Assembly (NCBI RefSeq): GCF_028858725.1
Contig: NC_084771.1
Location: 9,266,915 to 9,330,914, forward strand
Direction of reading: 5' to 3'
Length of the DNA stretch: 64,000 bases
DNA from: Colius striatus
Taxonomy: Eukaryota > Chordata > Aves > Coliiformes > Coliidae
The first letter of the stretch is position 1; each line of letters begins with the position of its first letter. Made by a program: the position numbers and the translations under genes. The notes below the pieces were generated by a model that saw only the letters and a program-made list of their open reading frames with translations, did not search any database and was not told where the DNA came from. Below are positions 51,360-64,000 of this stretch, piece by piece.

Positions 51360-53970
51360 GGGAGGCACGTACCGACCTAGCCTCGAGTTAACCGTAGGTT
51401 TGGCTTTAAAATTAAGAGTAAATCTCTTTTTTCCCGGCAACGGCAGCTCAGCAGTTGCAAGGAACATGAGCCGGCCCGGCCGGGCGGCACCATCCCGCTC
51501 CCACTGCTGGAACGAGGCACCGCTTGCAGTTGTTTCCTTCCTTAAATAGCACACTGCCATGACTCTATTTCCAGCCTCTAAACGCCCCCAGTTCTGGATA
51601 AATTATCCATACAGGTTGCACGATGCTTGCTTCAAAGGACACGGTTCAACTCCTTGCTGCTGACTCACAAAGGAAAGCTCCTTCCAGCTGCAGCCCGCAC
51701 TCATCCCGGCACCACTTTCCCTGGTAAATGGATGCATTCATTAGTAGAAGGCTTGATTTTAAAAAGCTGGCAGCCATCGCCTGCTAGGGGTAAAAAAAGT
51801 AGGGAGCAGAAATGTCACAGGCAGTGGCATGAGCACAGTAACCTGAGCAGCCCCAGAAGGAGCACCCGACGGCTCTAGCCCACGGCTCTGTGAGGAGAGG
51901 GGATGGCAGGACACTTGCTAATCCCAGGTCAGAGGAGGGCATCCAGGAATAAAGGACTAAGTAAGCCATAGTCAAAGTACATAAACAAAACTGACCAACA
52001 ATCACAGAATCTGAAGGGTTGGAAGGGACCTTGGAAGCCCATCCTGGCAGATGCAGGATCACCTAGAGCAGGTCACACAGGAAGAACACTCTGCCTCATA
52101 GGAGTAACTCCATTCCAACTATACACATCTATTAGGCCAGCAGAGTGTTGGAGAAGTAGTCTGTGGTCATCTGAAATGTGCTTTGTGCACTCTTAAAGGA
52201 CATTTCTTTGGGCAGAACTGCAGCCATAGTTCATAAGGTGTACTCTGGTGTTAGGCTGTCTTGCTTGTTCTCCATTTCTTGGTGAAGAACATGAGGTGAG
52301 GCAACAGACAAGATGTCACACAAGAACTTGTGCTGGCAGAAGATAATTCAACACATAATATGGCCAAGGCACCAGAATTTGTGCATTAAAAAGAAGTTTC
52401 AAAGAAAGGGGAGGTATTGGAGATACATGATGAGACTCAAAGCCCATGTCCATGCTTGAGTCAGCTTTCTGTCCTTTCCTCCTCTTGTGAAATATTTAGA
52501 ACACAGTGCAAATATTTAAAGAAAAAGGCTCATGCAAACAATTTGAAAGCTGTACTTTAAATTAATCAGTACAACAAAGCCAAAAGGGCAAAGGGTTGGT
52601 AAAAACAAAACTAAGGACCTGGGGTTAGACCTGTGATTACCTGAGGCAGTAATTCCTAGGAATGCAAGAGAGAAGCTGTACTTCAGACAGGCATAGCCCT
52701 GGCCTGCATGACCCTGCCTGCTTCCTTCAGCCAAAAGGAATGGGATGCTGGCAGGTTTTAGACAGAGCACAGGCTTTGGTGCACTGCCTGCATATTTACA
52801 TGAATCAAACTGAAGAGCTGTGGCTGGGGCACCAACAATCTGCATTTTCATCTGTATCACATGATGCAGCCCTCAGGAACTTCCTGCTTTTATAACCACA
52901 CTTTGCATTTTAATCTACTTACTTAAAAAAAAGGCTTTGGCACAAGTCCCACCTTTTCTTTTCTCTTTGCAATGTTCAAGCACAGGTAGCTTGCAGGAAA
53001 GGTGACAGCATTCTTGAGAGAGATGGAACATGTTCAGGAGAGAGAGTGGGAAATAGCCTTTTTGTTGTTGTGCCTCTCAGTGCTGACTTCTCTAGATGCT
53101 CTTCAAACAGAGCATCACCGAATGAGCTGACAGCGAGACCATGTCTAGTGTTTTACAGCAGGGATCATTTATGTGCTCTGTAAACTATCAGCCTGCTGTG
53201 GCTCTGTAGAATTATCAGAGGCTTAAGGGTGGAGAAATTACAAATGATTTGTGCACAAGGTGAGCTTTCACCTTCATGTCCTGAATAAAAGGTGGAGTGA
53301 CCTGCTGGTAAACTTCTCTGCCCTTGAGCACAAGGCAGAGCCTCTGCCTCCATATGTGATCCATACAGCACTCACTGCACTCTGAGCATTACCAGGTGGC
53401 AGCGTTGGAATTTAAGGACAAAGTAGGAAAAATATTAAGATTTATACCCACAAACTGGCTGTTGTTCTGAAGATTAAAAGTGAACACAAATCCTGCAGGA
53501 GAATCCAACACCATCTAGTCCCTGAGGTGCCACAGGTGGCCGTGCAGTTGAACAGCATGGAGGAAGGAATGGGGAGAAACTCTGCACAGCTGGTAGCAGA
53601 ATCTGTTAAATGAGCAAAAGAAATATTTAAAGGAGATGACAGAATATGATTTAAAACAGTCTTTGGATGTTACACTTTTATTAATGTTACTTATGATTGC
53701 CATTATAATGATGGAGACACAGCCTTAAAAGAATAAGAAGTGTGAGAGTACCTGTTTCTAGATGCAGAGAAATAGAACAGCACTGAGTTAACATTCCACA
53801 ATGGCATTCAGTTCTCTAGTCCTCATACCAAAACTGACTTTTAAAAAACCCTCCAGTTTTAAACATTGTTGGAGGTCCTATGCAAAAAACCCCAAAGATA
53901 GTTCTGAATAAATAACACCAACTGCTTCTGTCGTGTTTTGTCAGCTTCACATTCTCTTTTGTATACAATT
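51360..53970. other. Intergenic stretch between ATP7A 3' end and PGK1 promoter
   Basis: About 2.6 kb. Holds one CR1 fragment (52002-52084) and a second possible ATP7A poly(A) hexamer at 53677-53682. No gene was recognised. Confidence 0.7.
52002..52084 (-). repeat. CR1 LINE 3' fragment
   Basis: Reads as inverted CR1: 'aatcacagaatctgaagggt', 'tggaagggaccttgga', 'cacctagagcaggtcacac'. Confidence 0.85.
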
Positions 53971-53993
53971 TCAAGAGTCTACTCTTTTAGAAG

Positions 53994-53999
53994 TTTATT
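53994..53999 (-). promoter_or_regulatory. ATP7A: ATP7A polyadenylation signal AATAAA
   Basis: First canonical hexamer on the coding strand after the stop. A backup AATAAA lies at 53682-53677. Confidence 0.5.
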
Positions 54000-55499
54000 G
54001 GTAAGATTCACAGAGCAATTTTTAAAGCCTTGAGCACAGGTATTTCTTTTACTTAAATAGAGCAGAGGTTTCATAAATAGCTAGTTACAGAAAACACTAA
54101 AACAAGACAAACCATGAATACAATTGCATTTGTAACTGTGTTTCCAAGAGATACTTTAAATCTCTGAATCCCATCTGTCTCCAACAGGAATAACTTATTT
54201 ACATAGCAAAACATTCACATTTGGGAAAATATTTAGCTCCCACATTATTTCACTTGCACTGTACATTCAAACTGAAAAAATATTTTGGTTCTTCAACATA
54301 AAGCACCTTGTACAATATTTTAAACCACAAGCATTCTGTGAGTCCATATCACAATCCATAGGGGAGGTGCTGGACAAGACAACCTGCTTTCAGAGATCTG
54401 GACTCTGGATTTCTTAATCGGCCATCCATTGCCTCAATACCCTGTGTACTCAACAAGTTCAAAAGACAAGTCCAGACAGATTTTCCTAAAGAGAAAAACT
54501 GGATTCAAAGTGACTCCCTGGTCACTAAGTCCTGGCCACTGCTTTTGCAGGCACCACTTCATCCAAGCCTCCCTCAGACACACAAGAGCGATTTGCTTTC
54601 CACCCACAGCAGCTCTAACAGGAGCTGCCATGGAACCTAATAGCTGTTACAGTTAAAAGCTAAATCTCAGATTGAGCCTAGATTTATCACAACCACCTTA
54701 TACCCTTTCATTCTTGGGCTAATACTGGTCTTTAGCATAGTTATTTCCTCTCTCTAGAGCTTCACCCTCTGCACTTAGAAGCTGCTATCCCACTCCCACT
54801 CAGCCAGCATTTTGCTGTTCCTTGTTCCCTGATAATCATCTCTGCACCTCACCATGTATCCTGGTTTTGAGAAGCAGCCTTAGTTTGCTGTAACTGGATC
54901 AAATGCTGGGCTCCACAGAAAATAGGAAAGCCTAGAAAAAACGTCTGTATTTGGAAAAAGTTGGTAATAGAACCAGCATTCCACAGGAAACATTCAACCT
55001 ATGTGCACTTCGGACAACACAAAGTTGAAGCCAAAGTGCTTTAAACATATATATTTGGAAATAATTTAAACTCTTCATGCTGCTGTATCTACCAACCAGG
55101 AATTTAACCCCAAATTATCACTCTATTTCCTGCAGTAACAACATGATGTCTGTCATTTATGTACCATATACCATAACCAGCACCTGCAATAGCAAAACTC
55201 CCATCTGAAAGCTAGGATCGGCCTGGTTTCTTCACTGCTTGATTGAGATCACCCATTAGCACAAGCCACATAAAAATATGCAGAATACTTCTCTTTCCTC
55301 TGGCAAAATCTTGCCAAGAACATCACCAAGAATAAGTGCAGACAAAAAATTGGAATCTTTGGAAACAATTTGCATGGTTGTGAAGCATTAAAGAACTCCA
55401 TCATAATAAGATCAAAGTTTTTAGGCAACTGCTCTGTAAAGAAACAGCTTTGTTGCTGAAAACTAAGATCTTATGGAGTGGCTTTGCAGAGGTATCTCA

Positions 55500-56135
55500 G
55501 TATGACTCAGCAATGTGAGCTCCCAGCCCAAGCAGCCAACCACATCCTGGGCTGCACCACAAACAGCATGACAGCATCAGAGTGGGCTGAGGGAGGGGAT
55601 TCTCCCTCTCTACTCTGCTGAGGCCCCACCTGGAGTTCTGCATCCAGATCTGAGACCCTCAACAAAGAAGGACATGGAGCTGCTGGAGTGAGTCCAGAGG
55701 AGGGTCACAAAGATGATCAGAGAGCTGAAGCACCTCTCCTATGCAGACAGGCCAAGAGAGTTGGGGTGGTTCAGCTGGAGAAAGCTCTGGGGAGAAGTTA
55801 CAGCTGCCTTCCAGCACCTAAAGGGGCCTACAGGAAAGATGGGGAATGAGTTTTTGCAAAGGCATGTGGTGACAGGACACAAGGAGATGGCCTAAACTAA
55901 AAGAGGGCAGATTTAGATGACGTTTGGAAGAAGTTCTTCCTTGTGAGTGTGGTGAAGCAATGGCAACAGGCTGCCCAGAGAGGCTGTGAGTGTCCCATCC
56001 CTGGAAGTGTCCCTGGCCAGGCTGGATGGGGTTTGGAGCAACTTGGTCTAGTGGTCGGTGTCCCTGCCCACAGCAGGAGGGTTGGAATGAGATGATCTTT
56101 AAGGTTCCTTCCAATGCAAACCATTCTATGATTTC
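55500..56135 (+). repeat. CR1 LINE fragment (longest copy in window)
   Basis: Begins 'caatgtgagctcccagccca', passes through 'ctgggctgcaccacaaa', 'ggagttctgcatccagatct', 'gagtccagaggagggtcaca', and ends 'aaggttccttccaatgcaaa' plus CCATTCTATGATT. Lies in the probable ATP7A 3' UTR, antisense to it. Confidence 0.93.
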
Positions 56136-57805
56136 TCAACACTACAATGCACACATGTGTCTATAATCTAACGTAACAAAAATGATCTTTTCTCAGGCAG
56201 AGATATTAAGAACCTAAATCCTGCAAGAGAAATACTTTGTTTCTTAAACTAGTGGCAGCAACAAATTGTGCTGCTCTCCTCAATGCACATAAGTATACTG
56301 ATTTACTAACAACGTATCCTCTAGCACAAATCTTCTGGTAGTTCTGTGATAATATGCAAAAGCTATTACTTACAACTTGTTACATACACAATCTATGCAC
56401 AGACGTCAGACATCAAGTTAAAAACTAAAACATCACAGAGATGTCTTTATCATACTCCAAACTAAGCTCTTCTCCTCAAGCACAAATCTGAATCACATGT
56501 GTACACCTTGGAACGTGTTTCCTAAGGTAATTTAACGTTATTGAACCTAGTAATTGCTTCAGATAGGCATCTTGGCAGAGGATGTAAAGAACAAGGTTTA
56601 AGTAACAAACAGGTAGTTAGCTCCTGGGTGATGAACACCTGCATTTCTCACTGAGAATATAAAAATATTCATGATTTCATGATCAAAACCTGCATCTTGA
56701 TATCTCATTTCAGTAATAAAGACTGTCTTAATTCACAAAGCCTGCATCTGAACATCCCAAACCAAGGAGGTTTGGATCTGGGTTCTGGACCATTATTCCT
56801 GGTATACAGACACTTATCTTCACAAGCAACTGATGTTAGTGCAGTATCTGACACGTAATAAATTCTTTGATGGTATTAGATATCTGCAAAGACTGAACTG
56901 TAAAGATTTTAAAGGCAGTCTGCATGACACTGGTCCAACCTGTTCCAGTTCATTTAAGGAGTGTTGGTAGATATTGGCACTAACTATATTGCTGTCATTT
57001 AAAAGCTGAAAATTTCAGCTAATACCACATCAGGGTCACATCTTATTCAGATGTTGCAGGAGTTTTTGGCTTAGGAGAAGTTGGGAATGAACAAACCTCC
57101 CAACCCACTCAACCTTCAAGCAGACAATCTTAGTAGCAGGAGTGTATTGGGGCATGCAAGTATAGAGTTAAACAGAGGTATGATGTTAGAAAGCAAACCC
57201 CAAACCTCTCCGTTTTCTCTCTGGATCAAACACCAAGGTGATCTGAAGCCAGGTCTGTGAAAAGGTGGCACCAGGTGTGCATAAAAAGTATTGGACAGGA
57301 GTCATTTCTGGCAGAAGGCAGGCTATGGAAACAAGGGGAGTCCTGAAAGTTTAGGAGTAAGGCACATTATCTGCAAACACAGAACCTTCATTATTTTGCA
57401 GATGCAGTAATTTATGACATTTTAAACACTAACATTTATCCTGTATTAAGTAGCCTGTTACAAGGCTGGGAAAGAAGTTTCTTGTTCCTTAGTTTCCTTA
57501 ATTGTCTTTTGACATTTTGCCAAAAAAATAAAAGCTATACTGCAAGTTCCATGGAATGGTAACACAGCCCTCTCAGCAAGCATCAACAGCCCCTGCACCA
57601 TACTGGTTTTTTGGTAAGCTTAGTTTAAAAAACAAAGGATATCCTGGGAAGTCACTGCAAAGCCTAGCTTTCTAAAAGAAATACATCCCAAAAGACCTCC
57701 AGAAACAATCAGTATGTGCACAGGCTTCTAGACAGCTGTCTTTTCATTTTGTTTCAGGTTTTCTTCTTGCTTAGCAGGGGCGTGGGAAGAGGAGGAATGA
57801 GTCTT

Positions 57806-63304
<5,499 letters not shown>

Positions 63305-64000
63305 CTGGTGATAGAAGGTCATTTTAGAAATAGAAGAAATTGAGCAATAGAAACACTATATTAACTGCACAGTGCCATTAACCTTAAAAAACCCTGCAGA
63401 GATGCAAGTTATTAATAAGTACAGGCAAATTACACAAAAGCGAAGATTAATGACTAAATTAAAGACTAATTAATTAGTGACAAAGTTCTGTTCTATAGTG
63501 CATGTAGTCCAAAATCTGTTGTATTTATAAGACATTTTCCTATGCTCTATATACTCTTATGCTGTAATGGGACAAAAGATACCAGACTGCCCTTCTAGAA
63601 ACTAATAAATTCTAGTAAAAAAGATTCATAAGCCAAGAAAGCCAGGATCTAAGCAACCTTAAGGTAAAAGTCAAGATCCTGATCCTCTCTGTCATCTGTA
63701 ATGAAAATGAACTCCACTGATTTCAAAGATGAATTTATACAGAGTTATGCTAACATGAAGAATTGGAGTTTGTGACACAGGGACTTTTCCTCCCAGGCAT
63801 GGAATGGAAACTGGGACATTTTTACACTGAATATTTGTTTTTATAATGCTAACTTTCAGAACTTGATTAATGACAGCAGATTCTCTTAAGTATAAATGTA
63901 GAAGTGACACAGTGTAAAAAATATATAAAAAATACTAAAAAAACCCCAATATTAAGAGCTATAGTCAGCAACTGCCTGCAGGGATAAACCAGAAAGGGAA
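63305..64000 (-). other. ATP7A: ATP7A intron, upstream part running off the window
   Basis: AT-rich sequence above the acceptor at 63305-63306. The preceding exon (TM5 region) is not found, so the intron exceeds 0.69 kb. Confidence 0.8.

Larger units (their letters stand above)
53975..57805 (-). other. ATP7A: Probable ATP7A 3' UTR (about 3.8 kb)
   Basis: From the stop codon leftward I find no AATAAA on the coding strand until 53999-53994, so one long 3' UTR is the simplest reading. It agrees with the very long ATP7A mRNA tail known in mammals. It includes a CR1 copy in antisense orientation (55500-56135). No other gene is seen in the interval. Confidence 0.55.

Noticed and set aside
53388-53404. 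Possible CTCF-like site (ACCAGGTGGCAGCG) near the ATP7A 3' end
   Set aside because: Two mismatches in the core, and one weak motif match per window of this size is expected by chance.

Overview
This is a eukaryotic, almost certainly avian, genomic window. It has GT-AG split vertebrate genes, three CpG islands, and at least eight chicken-repeat-1 (CR1) LINE fragments, several ending in the diagnostic ATTCTRTG-type tail. There are no bacterial-style operons, CRISPR arrays or mobile gene cassettes. The protein sequences are vertebrate orthologues with bird-like substitutions.

Three genes are recognisable, all transcribed from the minus strand. From right to left, which is the order of transcription: (1) ATP7A, the Golgi copper-transporting P1B-type ATPase. 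Only its nine C-terminal coding exons are present (57806-63304, 527 codons plus stop), followed by a probable 3.8 kb 3' UTR. (2) PGK1, phosphoglycerate kinase 1. All eleven exons are present (ATG at 51070, stop at 39905-39907) and sum to exactly 417 codons plus stop. A CpG-island promoter with two CCAAT boxes on the coding strand lies upstream. (3) AMOT, angiomotin. The first two coding exons (7836-8754 and 817-1267) encode residues 1-441 of the long p130-type protein, and the rest lies beyond base 1. Its first, non-coding exon is probably in the CpG island near 24.6-25.3 kb, which would make intron 1 about 16 kb long.

Between AMOT and PGK1 lies about 14 kb without a recognisable protein gene. 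It contains an unassigned CpG island at about 35.8-36.6 kb. The large introns and intergenic stretches hold CR1 fragments, a few short microsatellites and a perfect 28-bp tandem duplication, and otherwise nothing I can support.

The genes do not form a functional pathway: one is a YAP and tight-junction scaffold, one a glycolytic kinase, one a copper pump. They share only orientation and neighbourhood. ATP7A-PGK1 adjacency is ancestral (also at human Xq21.1), while AMOT beside PGK1 differs from human, where AMOT is at Xq23. I see no previously undescribed molecular system here. The most interesting local observations are a CR1 tail that appears to supply every candidate branch-point adenosine for one ATP7A exon, the orphan CpG island, and an AMOT reading frame that stays open upstream of its usual start codon.
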